64,000 nt of DNA from JAWKWH01 sp041397625. GTDB lineage: Bacteria; Pseudomonadota; Alphaproteobacteria; Rhizobiales; Rhizobiaceae. The translations under genes were made by a program, and so were the position numbers. The stretch covers positions 248,001-312,000 of the forward strand of contig JAWKWH010000003.1 of NCBI GenBank assembly GCA_041397625.1, in the 5' to 3' direction. Below are positions 17,188 to 25,113 of this stretch, piece by piece; the stretch's first letter is position 1; each line of letters opens with the position of its first letter. The notes below the pieces were generated by a model. The model searched no databases. It saw only the letters and a list, made by a program, of their open reading frames with translations, and had not been told where the DNA came from.

Positions 17188-17223
17188 CCGCCGGCCGGGA
17201 ACCGGCGGCGAGGGAGAACGACG

Positions 17224-18534
17224 ATGGACGATCTGACACCTGCGCGCGACACGCTCGATCCGATCGAGGTCGCCTCGCGCGACGAGATTTCGGCGCTGCA
17301 GCTCGAGCGGCTGAAATGGTCGCTGAAACACGCCTACGACAATGTGCCGTTCTACAGGAAGAGCTTCGATGACGCCGGCGTGCATCCCGACGATTGCAGG
17401 GCGCTTTCGGACTTGGCGAAATTCCCTTTCACGGTGAAGACCGATCTGCGCGACAATTATCCGTTCGGTATGTTCGCCGTGCCGCGCGAACAGGTGGTGC
17501 GGGTTCACGCGTCGTCGGGCACGACAGGCAAGCCGACCGTGGTCGGCTATACGAAGAAGGACATCGACACCTGGGCGACCGTTGTCGCGCGCTCGATGCG
17601 GGCGTCCGGCACCAGGCCGGGCGACGTGGTGCATATCTCCTATGGCTACGGGCTGTTCACCGGCGGTCTCGGCGCCCATTACGGCGCCGAGAAGCTCGGC
17701 TGCACGGTGGTGCCCGTTTCCGGCGGCATGACCGAGCGCCAGGTGACGCTGATCGAGGATTTCGGCGCTTCGACCATCATGGTGACGCCGTCTTACATGC
17801 TGTCGATCCTCGACCAGTACCGCATTGCCGGCCTCGATCCGCGCAACAGCCCGCTCAAGGTCGGCATCTTCGGCGCCGAACCGTGGACCAACGCCATGCG
17901 CGAGGAGATCGAGCAGGCCTTCGACATGCACGCCGTCGACATCTATGGCCTGTCGGAAGTGATGGGACCGGGCGTGGCCAATGAATGCGTGGAGACCAAG
18001 GACGGCCTCCACATCTGGGAGGATCACTTCTATCCGGAGATCGTTAACCCGGAGACCGGCGAGCCGGTGGCAGACGGCGAGAAGGGCGAACTGGTGTTCA
18101 CCTCGCTTTCCAAGGAGGCGTTTCCGATCATCCGCTACCGCACGCGCGACCTGACGCGGCTGTTGCCGGGCACGGCGCGCACCATGCGGCGCATGGAGAA
18201 GATCACCGGCCGCTCCGACGACATGATGATCCTGCGCGGCGTCAACGTGTTTCCGACGCAGATCGAGGAGCAGATCCTGAAGGTGGAGGGGCTGGCGCCG
18301 CATTTCCAGATCGAGCTGTCGCGCGCCGGCCGCATGGACGAGATGGCGGTGTATGTGGAAGCCGCGCCCGGCCACGCCGACGAGGCGGGCCGGCAGGGGT
18401 CGGCACGTTCGCTCGCCCACCACATCAAGAGCGTCATCGGCATCACCGTGCGCATCAACGTCACCGAACCGGACGGCGTGCCGCGCAGCCAGGGCAAGGC
18501 GGTTCGCATCGTCGACAAGCGGCCGAAGGGGTGA
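17224..18534 (+). CDS. paaK: Phenylacetate-CoA ligase
   Basis: AMP-forming ligase of 436 residues that activates phenylacetate, the entry step of the pathway. The phosphate loop HASSGTTGKPTVVGYT near residue 95 and the YGLSEVMGPGVANEC segment near 240 are diagnostic, as is RSDDMMILRGVNVFPTQIE near 330. Good AGGGAG Shine-Dalgarno. It follows paaI by 36 bases. A palindromic repeat separates it from the TetR gene. Confidence 0.97.
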   Translation: MDDLTPARDTLDPIEVASRDEISALQLERLKWSLKHAYDNVPFYRKSFDDAGVHPDDCRALSDLAKFPFTVKTDLRDNYPFGMFAVPREQVVRVHASSGTTGKPTVVGYTKKDIDTWATVVARSMRASGTRPGDVVHISYGYGLFTGGLGAHYGAEKLGCTVVPVSGGMTERQVTLIEDFGASTIMVTPSYMLSILDQYRIAGLDPRNSPLKVGIFGAEPWTNAMREEIEQAFDMHAVDIYGLSEVMGPGVANECVETKDGLHIWEDHFYPEIVNPETGEPVADGEKGELVFTSLSKEAFPIIRYRTRDLTRLLPGTARTMRRMEKITGRSDDMMILRGVNVFPTQIEEQILKVEGLAPHFQIELSRAGRMDEMAVYVEAAPGHADEAGRQGSARSLAHHIKSVIGITVRINVTEPDGVPRSQGKAVRIVDKRPKG

Positions 18535-18559
18535 GGGGAACGATGGCCCGACAGGCGCT

Positions 18560-18640
18560 CGCACACCCGCCACCGTCGGCTTCGCCGACATCTCCCCGGC
18601 AAGGGGGGAGATTGCCGGGAGGCCGGAGGGGGGTGAACGG
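18560..18640. repeat. Intergenic palindromic repeat element, copy A
   Basis: An imperfect inverted repeat built on CTCCCCGGCAAGGGGGGAG (18592-18610) and GTCGGCTTCGCCGAC (18575-18589). The same modules occur in reverse orientation in the element at 25146-25297, so the two belong to one family, similar to the mosaic palindromes common between genes of Mesorhizobium. It sits between paaK and the TetR gene and could affect readthrough or message stability. Confidence 0.75.
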
Positions 18641-18670
18641 ATCGGTTCCACCTCCTGAGACCCGACGCTG

Positions 18671-19264
18671 ATGGTCCGGACCCGCGCCAAGGACCACGAC
18701 GACAAGCGCGCCGGCATCATGGAGACGGCGGCGCGCATCTTCGCCGATGGCGGCTACGACCGCACCTCCATGGCGCAGCTTGCCGCCGAGTGCGGCGTGT
18801 CGAAAGCGCTGATCTACCATTACTACGCGTCGAAGGAAGCGCTGCTGTTCGACATCATCGACACGCATCTGAGCGACCTGATCGAAGCGGTCGAGGAAGC
18901 CGACCTGCCCGATGCCGAGCCTGTCGAGAGGCTCGAAACGCTGATCGCCGCACTGCTGGAGAGCTATCGCGACGCCGATTCGAAGCACAAGGTACAGCTC
19001 GGCGCGATCGCGCTGCTACCGGAGGAGCAGCAGGAGCATCTGAAATCGCTGGAACGCCGGCTGGTGGTGCGCTTTTCCGATGCGGTGCGGGCGATCAACC
19101 CGGAGGCGTTCGACGGCCGGCCGCTGCTGAAACCCGTCACCATGAGCCTGTTCGGCATGCTCAACTGGTTTTACATGTGGTTTCGCGAGGGCGGGCCGGT
19201 GACACGCTCAGGCTACGCCAAACTGGCGACGCGACTGCTGGTCAGCGGCGTAAAGGGGCTTTGA
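18671..19264 (+). CDS. paaR: TetR-family repressor, probable PaaR
   Basis: A 197-residue regulator with the N-terminal TetR helix-turn-helix MAQLAAECGVSKALIYHYYA (residues 36-55) followed by a ligand domain. In many proteobacteria TetR-type PaaR represses paa genes and is released by phenylacetyl-CoA. Location directly after paaK and the palindrome at 16686 fit this. No clear Shine-Dalgarno precedes the ATG because a palindromic repeat lies close upstream. A second repressor type, PaaX, is encoded at 21661, so the division of labour is uncertain. Confidence 0.85.
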   Translation: MVRTRAKDHDDKRAGIMETAARIFADGGYDRTSMAQLAAECGVSKALIYHYYASKEALLFDIIDTHLSDLIEAVEEADLPDAEPVERLETLIAALLESYRDADSKHKVQLGAIALLPEEQQEHLKSLERRLVVRFSDAVRAINPEAFDGRPLLKPVTMSLFGMLNWFYMWFREGGPVTRSGYAKLATRLLVSGVKGL

Positions 19265-19292
19265 TGCCGGCTGGCAGCCTTGCATTCCGGGG

Positions 19293-19523
19293 TTAGCGAC
19301 CGGTGTTCCAATAGCCGTTTGCCTGCGCCACCGTCTGGAAATTGAGCGCCACGACCTGCGAGGCGAAAGTCAGGCTGTCGGCATTGTTGGCGTAGTCGCC
19401 GCGCAGGCGGCTTCGAACGTCATCGTCGGGTTGTGTCTTCTTCACCGCCATGCGGCTGAGCTTGATCGCAAGCTCGAAGCCCTCTTCGGGGGTGGCGGTT
19501 TGCAGCGATGGCAGCCAGCTCAC
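19293..19523 (-). CDS. Hypothetical 76-residue protein
   Basis: Not recognised. A GTG at 19523 follows GAGGAGG at ideal spacing, giving a short soluble protein with a charged amphipathic middle (ELAIKLSRMAVKK) and an Asn-rich end. No signal or membrane segment. Upstream ATGs in the same frame give low-complexity Ser/Arg sequence and were not used. It follows the 55-residue membrane protein gene on the same strand by 25 bases and probably shares its transcript with the truncated haemoglobin gene. Confidence 0.6.
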   Translation of the reverse strand: MSWLPSLQTATPEEGFELAIKLSRMAVKKTQPDDDVRSRLRGDYANNADSLTFASQVVALNFQTVAQANGYWNTGR

Positions 19524-19548
19524 GGGATATCCTCCTCGAATTCGACGG

Positions 19549-19716
19549 TCAGATGAAGTAGCGGATGGCGATCCACATGCCGACGGCCGTCCAGAAGCAC
19601 ATGTTGACGAAGGAGCGCAGGATGCCGCCATCCTCCTTGATGTCGATGCCGATGAAGCGCAAAGCCAGGGTGCCCGGCAACAGGAACAGTTGTGCGAGTC
19701 CGTTGATGATCTTCAT
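19549..19716 (-). CDS. Small membrane protein, 55 residues
   Basis: Unrecognised family. MKIINGLAQLFLLPGTLALR opens with a hydrophobic helix, then a short polar loop (GIDIKEDGGILRS) and a second helix to the C-terminus, giving a predicted two-pass inner-membrane protein. GGAGAG lies about 9 bases before the ATG. It lies 25 bases downstream of the truncated haemoglobin gene, so it may belong to the same nitrosative-stress transcript. Confidence 0.7.
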   Translation of the reverse strand: MKIINGLAQLFLLPGTLALRFIGIDIKEDGGILRSFVNMCFWTAVGMWIAIRYFI

Positions 19717-19741
19717 CCGTCTTCTCTCCGGCTTGACATTG

Positions 19742-20200
19742 TCAGGCGCCCGGTTGGGAAGGTCCGCCGTGGGACCATTGCGGCGGGCTGGCGAAGGGGT
19801 CGCGCGACCGCGACAGCCAGAGGCTGGTAGCGATGCGGCGGGCGGCCTCGTCGACGAGAGGCGCCGCCTCGGGATGGAAGACCTTCCCGGAGACGGCCGC
19901 AAACAGCGACAGCCACTCTCCGAAATCGTCGGTGACGATGTCGGATATGCGCAGATGGGCGGAAACGGGTTGGCCCCTGTATTCGCCGGTACGCAACAGC
20001 ACGGAGCGCCAGAACGCCTTCATCTTGTCGAGATGCGCATCCCAGCGGCCGTCCAGTTCGCGGTCGAAGATCGGGCCGAGACGGGCATTGGCGCGAACGT
20101 CGCCGTAGAAGCGGTCGACGAGCTCGGATATCTGCCCCGGCGTTATCGAGGGATGCACGGCCGTGCGTTCCATGGCGGGACTGGCGCTGATCTCAGCCAT
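19742..20200 (-). CDS. Group III truncated haemoglobin
   Basis: A 152-residue globin of the group III truncated type, usually linked to nitric oxide or oxygen chemistry in the cytoplasm. Visible features: VDRFYGDVRANARLGPIFD (B helix to CD region), MKAFWRSVLLRTGEYRGQPV (E helix region), and AHLRISDIVTDDFGEWLSLF with proximal His and the conserved Trp of the G helix. Start taken at 20200 (MAEISAS); a longer frame to 20239 runs into the palindromic promoter. Divergent from an NsrR-like Rrf2 gene, with operator-like repeats between them. Confidence 0.88.
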   Translation of the reverse strand: MAEISASPAMERTAVHPSITPGQISELVDRFYGDVRANARLGPIFDRELDGRWDAHLDKMKAFWRSVLLRTGEYRGQPVSAHLRISDIVTDDFGEWLSLFAAVSGKVFHPEAAPLVDEAARRIATSLWLSRSRDPFASPPQWSHGGPSQPGA

Positions 20201-20204
20201 TATA

Positions 20205-20273
20205 ATACATTCATTTCGTTTGCATCTTTTGGTTAGCACCGATTCCTGTTATTTGCAACATATGAAATGAATG
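20205..20273. promoter_or_regulatory. Twin inverted operator-like sites between the globin and NsrR-like genes
   Basis: CATTCATTTC at 20208-20217 is exactly repeated in reverse as GAAATGAATG at 20264-20273, and each copy is accompanied by a TTGCA element further in. The first, read on the minus strand from 20228, begins AAGATGCAAAC and resembles the AAGATGCATTT half of the published NsrR consensus. Each gene of the divergent pair would have its own site, consistent with nitric-oxide-relieved repression and autoregulation. Confidence 0.55.
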
Positions 20274-20287
20274 ATTGGGCGTCCGAG

Positions 20288-20698
20288 ATGCGATTGAACC
20301 GAGCGAGCGACTATGCGCTGAGAATCCTGATGCTTCTCGCCGCGGAAAGGGAACCGGTCACCGTGGATGCCATATCAGTGCGGCTGAAGCTGGTGAAATC
20401 CCACCTGATGAAGATCGTCGCCAAGCTGGTGAAGGCGGAGATACTGAAATCGAACCGTGGCCGCAATGGCGGCATCAGTCTCGGTCGGCCGGCGGAGCAG
20501 ATCACCCTGGGGGAGGTGGTGCGCACGATCGAGGCCGATTTCGCGGTTGTCGAATGCATGGGCAGCGGCAGCCGCTGCGTTTTCCTACCCGGTTGCAGGT
20601 TGAAGCGCGTCATGCATGACGCACGTTCGGCGTTCCTGGCCGAGCTGGACGGCCGCACGCTCGACGCGATTACGCCGCCCGGGGTGCGGCCGTCGTGA
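20288..20698 (+). CDS. nsrR: Rrf2-family regulator, NsrR-like nitric oxide sensor
   Basis: A 136-residue winged-helix Rrf2 protein beginning MRLNRASDYALRIL, the family N-terminus; an ATG 21 bases upstream adds unconserved residues inside the operator. Three cysteines at about 90, 97 and 103 (spacing C-x6-C-x5-C) match the Fe-S ligands of NsrR, which uses C-x4-C-x5-C in E. coli. Divergent from the truncated haemoglobin, a typical NsrR target. The stop codon directly abuts the stop of convergent kynA with no spacer. RirA or IscR are less likely given the neighbour and Cys spacing. Confidence 0.82.
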   Translation: MRLNRASDYALRILMLLAAEREPVTVDAISVRLKLVKSHLMKIVAKLVKAEILKSNRGRNGGISLGRPAEQITLGEVVRTIEADFAVVECMGSGSRCVFLPGCRLKRVMHDARSAFLAELDGRTLDAITPPGVRPS

Positions 20699-21550
20699 TC
20701 ACAGGCTCGTCCTGACATCCCAGAGTTCGGGAAACAGGCGCACCTTGAGCATGGCTTCGAGATAGTTGACGCCCGAGGTGCCGCCGGTGCCGCGCCGGTA
20801 GCCGATGATGCGGCTGACCGTGGTCATGTGCGAGAAACGCCAGAGCCGGAAGGCATGCTCGAAATCGACCAGCTTCTCGGCGAGCTGGTAGAGATCCCAA
20901 TAGTCGTCGCGGTTGCCGTAGACGGTGGCCCATGCCGCTTCGACGCTGGCGTTGGCGTCGTATTTCCGCGACAGGTCGCGATTGAGGTGGTCGCTGTCCA
21001 CCGGCAGGCCGCGACGGGCGAGAACGCCCAGCGCCGCGTCGTAAAGGCTCGGGCTTTCAAGGATTTGCGTCAGCCATTTGAAAATCTGATTCCTGTGGCG
21101 ATGCGGCTCCATCATCGCCGCCGACTTGTTGCCGAGGATGAATTCGAGCGCCCGGTACTGATGCGACTGGAAGCCCGAAGACTTGCCGAGCGACGGGCGG
21201 AATTCGAGATATTCCGACGGCGTCAGCGTGGCGAGCACGTCCCAGGCCTGGTTGATCTGGGTGAGGATGCGCGCGACGCGCGCCATCATCTTTTCGGCCG
21301 GCGCTAGATTGTCGGCAAGCAGCGAATCGCGCGCGGCGACGAGTTCGTGGATTGCCAGCTTGAGCCACAGTTCGGTGGTCTGGTGTTGGACGATGAACAG
21401 CATTTCGTCGTGATGGCCGGAGACGGGCACCTGCGCCGACAGAAGCCTGTCGAGCTGCAGGTAGTCGCCGTAGGACATGTCGCGGGAAAAGGCGAGATGG
21501 GCGCCTTCGGCCTCGTCGGGCAGGTCGCTGTTCGGGGTCTTGTCGCTCAT
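20699..21550 (-). CDS. kynA: Tryptophan 2,3-dioxygenase
   Basis: Haem dioxygenase of 283 residues that opens the indole ring to N-formylkynurenine, first step of the kynurenine pathway. SYGDYLQLDRLLSAQ near residue 26, FIVQHQTTELWLK near 52 with the substrate-facing His, and GRKSSGF-like sequence SLGKSSGFQSHQYR near 120 are diagnostic; IGYRRGTGGTSGVNYL lies near the C-terminus. Kynureninase and formamidase genes are not adjacent. Divergent from paaX, with a GC hairpin (7-base arms at 21577 and 21588) in between. Confidence 0.95.
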   Translation of the reverse strand: MSDKTPNSDLPDEAEGAHLAFSRDMSYGDYLQLDRLLSAQVPVSGHHDEMLFIVQHQTTELWLKLAIHELVAARDSLLADNLAPAEKMMARVARILTQINQAWDVLATLTPSEYLEFRPSLGKSSGFQSHQYRALEFILGNKSAAMMEPHRHRNQIFKWLTQILESPSLYDAALGVLARRGLPVDSDHLNRDLSRKYDANASVEAAWATVYGNRDDYWDLYQLAEKLVDFEHAFRLWRFSHMTTVSRIIGYRRGTGGTSGVNYLEAMLKVRLFPELWDVRTSL

Positions 21551-21660
21551 CGGGGCATCCGTCCTTGTCGGGTCCGGCCGGGGGACACCCCGGCGCTGCT
21601 CTCCCTAACCCCCCTATACCGGCTTGCCTGTTTTTGCCAATCCGTGGCATGGCTCGGCCC

Positions 21661-22554
21661 ATGGCAACGGACGGAAATGGCGCCGAACGGGCGCTCGACG
21701 GACTGGTGCTGGCGCTGCATGCGCGCGGCCGGCTGCGCGTGTGGTCGCTGGCAGTGACGGTGTTCGGCGACGCCATCGTGCCGCGCGGCGGCAAGGCGGG
21801 CCTGTCGGTGCTGCAGGAGATCATGGGTCGGCTCGGTATCGAGAACGGCGCGCTCAGGACCGCCATGTCGCGGCTGGCGGCGGACGGCTGGGTGGTGCGC
21901 GAGCGTTCCGGCCGCAATTCAATCTACGCGCTGGCCGGTTCCGGCCGGCGCGCGTTCGACGAGGCAACGAGGCGCATCTATGCCGCCGGCCCGCCGGAAT
22001 GGGACGGGCGATGGACGGTGGCCCTGCTGACCGGCTCAAGCGCCGACGAGCGGACGGCCGAACTGGCGGAAGCCGGATTTGCCCATGTCGGCGGGCCGAC
22101 GTGGATCAGGCCGGAGACGAGCGCCGCGCCGACGATACCGGAAGCGGCGGGCGACATGCTGGTGATCGGCGGGACGAGCGACGGCCTGCCGGCGCTCGCC
22201 GACCGGTTCTTCGACCTCGAGGCGCTCGCCAAATCGTACCGTGGATTGGTCGAGGCGTTCTCGCCGCTGCACCGGTCCCTGGAAACGGGCGACGGCCTGT
22301 GTCCGCTCGAAGCGATGGCGGCGCGCACGCTGCTCATCCATGACTGGCGGCGCGCCGTGCTGCATGATCCCGGCCTGCCGGCCGAACTGCTGCCGGCCGA
22401 CTGGCCGGGCGAAACGGCGCGGGCCCTGGTGCGGTCGGTCTACACCAGGCTTGCGCCGGCGAGCGAACACTGGCTCGACGAGGCCGGCCTGCCGCCGCAG
22501 CGCGATCCGACCCGGTTTGCCGCGCGCTTCGGGATCTTTCAATCCTCCAGATAG
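21661..22554 (+). CDS. paaX: PaaX-family repressor of phenylacetate genes
   Basis: A 297-residue protein with N-terminal winged helix (RLRVWSLAVTVFGDAIVPRG then GALRTAMSRLAADGWVV) and the PaaX central and C-terminal domains (DGRWTVALLT, CPLEAMAARTLLIHDWRR). PaaX binds phenylacetyl-CoA and represses paa operons. Three in-frame ATGs exist (21565, 21649, 21661); the last best matches family N-termini, none has a strong ribosome site. Its 3' end overlaps the convergent hotdog gene by 16 bases. A candidate operator precedes paaA. Confidence 0.88.
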   Translation: MATDGNGAERALDGLVLALHARGRLRVWSLAVTVFGDAIVPRGGKAGLSVLQEIMGRLGIENGALRTAMSRLAADGWVVRERSGRNSIYALAGSGRRAFDEATRRIYAAGPPEWDGRWTVALLTGSSADERTAELAEAGFAHVGGPTWIRPETSAAPTIPEAAGDMLVIGGTSDGLPALADRFFDLEALAKSYRGLVEAFSPLHRSLETGDGLCPLEAMAARTLLIHDWRRAVLHDPGLPAELLPADWPGETARALVRSVYTRLAPASEHWLDEAGLPPQRDPTRFAARFGIFQSSR

Positions 22555-22970
22555 GCAAACGTGCTCGTCACCGTCGCGGCCAGCTTGTCGGAGCCTTCGG
22601 CGCGGAACTCGACGCGCAGATAGGCCATGCGCCGGCCGTTCGACAGAACCTCGACGCGCATGTCGACCGCACCCGGCGGGATCGGGCGGATGAAGTGCGT
22701 GGTGAAATCCACGGTGGTGCACATCCGCATCCGGCCGTTCAGGGCGGCAAGCACATAGACGATCGCCGTGTCGGCGGCCGAGGCGATCGCCTGTCCGCAG
22801 ACCACGTTGCCGATGTGAACAAGGGCGCGATTGTCGGGCAGGCGGAAGTTGCCGCCCCTGTCGTCGAACGAAACCGGTTCGAGGCCCAGTTCCCTAATCC
22901 AGGGCGCAAACACCTTTTCGGCCAAGGCCTTGACCTCATCCACCGACATTCCCGACAATTTTCCCTCCAT
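22539..22970 (-). CDS. PaaI-like hotdog thioesterase, second copy
   Basis: A 143-residue hotdog-fold protein related to PaaI but distinct from the copy at 16747. RALVHIGNVVCGQAIASAAD near residue 50 and FTTHFIRPIPPGAVDMRVEV near 90 are the family core. Divergent from paaA, so it may be controlled through the same intergenic operator. The ATG at 22970 lacks a ribosome site; an internal TTG at 22958 follows GGAGG at good spacing and would shorten the protein by four residues. Acyl-CoA substrate unknown. Confidence 0.82.
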   Translation of the reverse strand: MEGKLSGMSVDEVKALAEKVFAPWIRELGLEPVSFDDRGGNFRLPDNRALVHIGNVVCGQAIASAADTAIVYVLAALNGRMRMCTTVDFTTHFIRPIPPGAVDMRVEVLSNGRRMAYLRVEFRAEGSDKLAATVTSTFAYLED

Positions 22971-22971
22971 T

Positions 22972-23014
22972 TATGTTACAAAGAATTGCATTGTGAGTTA
23001 TTTTTTGTTACATA
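22972..23014. promoter_or_regulatory. Candidate PaaX operator upstream of paaA
   Basis: Inverted repeat TATGTTACAAA (22972-22982) and TTTGTTACATA (23004-23014), matching at 10 of 11 positions, with centres 32 bases apart, about three helical turns. The region is strikingly AT-rich against the surrounding genome and lies between the divergent hotdog gene and paaA. It differs from the GC-rich palindrome before paaI, suggesting a different protein binds here. Confidence 0.6.
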
Positions 23015-23060
23015 TTAATGGCGCGGTTAATCCGCGAACTGCCATGGTGGAGGAAAAATC

Positions 23061-24056
23061 GTGTACAGCCAAGGCCTTATCGGCGCAAAAACCGAAACGC
23101 ACGAAGACGAGGCGTTTCTGGCCCGTTTCCAGGAACGGATCGACGCGGAAGAGAAGATCGAGCCGAACGACGAAATGCCGGAAGGCTATCGCCGCACGCT
23201 CATCCGCCAGATCGGCCAGCATGCCCATTCGGAGATCGTCGGCATGCTGCCGGAGGGCAACTGGATCACCCGCGCGCCGAGCCTGAAGCGCAAGGCCGCG
23301 CTTCTGGCCAAGGTGCAGGACGAGGGCGGCCACGGGCTCTATCTCTATTCGGCGGCCGAGACGCTGGGGATTTCCCGCGACGAGATGACCGAGGAACTGC
23401 TCTCCGGCAAGGCCAAATATTCCTCCATCTTCAATTATCCGACGCTGACCTGGGCCGATATCGGCGCCATCGGCTGGCTGGTCGACGGGGCGGCGATCAT
23501 GAACCAGATCCCGCTCTGCCGCTGTTCCTACGGACCCTATGCGCGGGCGATGATCCGCGTTTGCAAGGAGGAGAGCTTCCACCAGCGCCAAGGCTACGAG
23601 ATCATGATGACGCTGGCCAGAGGCACCGACGAGCAGAAGGAGATGGCGCAGGACGCGCTGAACCGCTGGTGGTGGCCGTCGCTGATGATGTTCGGCCCGC
23701 ATGACAGCGAGAGCCAGCACGGCGACCAGTCGATGGCCTGGAAGATCAAGCGCTTTTCCAATGACGAGCTTCGGCAGAAATTCGTCGACGCCACGGTGCC
23801 GCAGGGCCATTTCATCGGGCTGACGTTTCCCGATCCGGAGCTGAAATGGAACGAGGAACGGCAGTCCTGGGATTTCGGCGCCATCGACTGGGACGAGTTC
23901 TGGCGCGTGGTCAAGGGCAATGGCCCGATGAACCGCGAGCGCATCGCGGCGCGCAAAAAGGCCTGGGAAGACGGCGTCTGGGTGCGCGAGGCCGCGCTCG
24001 CCCATGCCGAGAAACGCAAGGCCCGCCGCGAGGCGGCAAAGATCGCAGCGGAGTAG
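23061..24056 (+). CDS. paaA: Phenylacetyl-CoA 1,2-epoxidase, catalytic subunit
   Basis: Diiron oxygenase subunit of 331 residues that epoxidises the ring of phenylacetyl-CoA. Iron-ligand helices are visible: RQIGQHAHSEIVGMLPEG near 55, KVQDEGGHGLYLYSAAE near 90 (E-x2-H), and CKEESFHQRQGYEIMM near 172 (E-x2-H). Start is a GTG with TGGAGGA 6 bases upstream. First gene of paaABCDE, five bases ahead of paaB. Confidence 0.98.
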   Translation: MYSQGLIGAKTETHEDEAFLARFQERIDAEEKIEPNDEMPEGYRRTLIRQIGQHAHSEIVGMLPEGNWITRAPSLKRKAALLAKVQDEGGHGLYLYSAAETLGISRDEMTEELLSGKAKYSSIFNYPTLTWADIGAIGWLVDGAAIMNQIPLCRCSYGPYARAMIRVCKEESFHQRQGYEIMMTLARGTDEQKEMAQDALNRWWWPSLMMFGPHDSESQHGDQSMAWKIKRFSNDELRQKFVDATVPQGHFIGLTFPDPELKWNEERQSWDFGAIDWDEFWRVVKGNGPMNRERIAARKKAWEDGVWVREAALAHAEKRKARREAAKIAAE

Positions 24057-24061
24057 GACCG

Positions 24062-24349
24062 ATGACCAAACACGAAACGCCCCTCTGGGAAGTCTTCATC
24101 CGGCCACGCAACGGCCTGGCGCACAAGCATTGCGGCTCGGTGCACGCGGCAGACGAGGTGATGGCGCTGCAAGCGGCTCGCGACGTCTATACGCGGCGCG
24201 GCGAGGGCACCTCGATCTGGGTGGTGCCGTCGAGCGCGATCACCGCCTCGGACCCGGACCTGAAGGACGAAAACTTCGAGCCGACGGCGTCGAAGATCTA
24301 CCGCCATCCGACCTTCTACGAGATTCCCGACGAAGTGGGGCACATGTGA
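24062..24349 (+). CDS. paaB: Phenylacetyl-CoA epoxidase subunit PaaB
   Basis: Small 95-residue subunit of the epoxidase complex, beginning with the family motif PLWEVFIRPRNGLAHKHCGS. It bridges PaaA-PaaC units in the known complex structure. The ATG follows the paaA stop by 5 bases; its stop overlaps paaC by one base, indicating translational coupling. Confidence 0.97.
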   Translation: MTKHETPLWEVFIRPRNGLAHKHCGSVHAADEVMALQAARDVYTRRGEGTSIWVVPSSAITASDPDLKDENFEPTASKIYRHPTFYEIPDEVGHM

Positions 24350-25113
24350 TGGCCGGCGCTGAAGGATCCGATCTCGTCACCGGCCTCCTCAGGCTTGCCG
24401 ACGACCATCTGGTGGCGGGCCACCGCCTGTCGGAATGGTGCGGCCATGCGCCGATGCTGGAAGAGGACCTCGCCATGCCGAACATGGCGCTCGACCTGAT
24501 CGGCCAAGCGCGCTCGCTCTACCAGTATGCCGGCGAGGCCGAGGGCAGGGGGCGCAGCGAGGACGATCTCGCCTATCTGCGGCGCGAGCGCGAATATCTG
24601 AACTGCCTGCTGGTCGAGCGGCCGAACGGCGATTTCGCCCACACCATGCTGAAGCAGCTCTGGTTCGCCGCCTTCATGGAACCCTATTGGACGGCGGTAC
24701 TGAGATCGACCGACGAGACGCTTGCCGCCATCGCCGGCAAGGCGATGAAAGAGGTCGCCTACCACATCCGCCACGCCGGCGAGTGGGTGATCCGGCTCGG
24801 TGACGGCACCGAGGAGAGTGCCACGCGCATGCAGGCGGCGGTCGAGGCGCTTTCACCCTATCTGGGCGAACTGTTCGAGGGCGACGAGGTGAGCGACAGG
24901 CTGGCCGAGGCCGGCATCCTGCCGGACCCGGCTTCGCTTTCCGGCGGATGGGAACGCGTTGTCGGCTCCATCTTCGCCGAGGCCAATCTGCAGATGCCGG
25001 ACATCGCGGTGCTGCAATCGGGCGGGCGACAGGGCCGGCACGGCGAGGCGATGGGCTATCTGCTCGCCGACCTGCAGCACATGCAGCGCACCTATCCGGG
25101 AGCGCAGTGGTGA
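24349..25113 (+). CDS. paaC: Phenylacetyl-CoA epoxidase structural subunit PaaC
   Basis: A 254-residue ferritin-like partner of PaaA that lacks a functional diiron site in the family and stabilises the catalytic subunit. Recognisable segments are LAMPNMALDLIGQARSLYQY near 42 and KEVAYHIRHAGEWVIRLGDG near 130. Start shares its A with the paaB stop. Its stop overlaps the GTG start of paaD in GTGA. Confidence 0.97.
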   Translation: MAGAEGSDLVTGLLRLADDHLVAGHRLSEWCGHAPMLEEDLAMPNMALDLIGQARSLYQYAGEAEGRGRSEDDLAYLRREREYLNCLLVERPNGDFAHTMLKQLWFAAFMEPYWTAVLRSTDETLAAIAGKAMKEVAYHIRHAGEWVIRLGDGTEESATRMQAAVEALSPYLGELFEGDEVSDRLAEAGILPDPASLSGGWERVVGSIFAEANLQMPDIAVLQSGGRQGRHGEAMGYLLADLQHMQRTYPGAQW

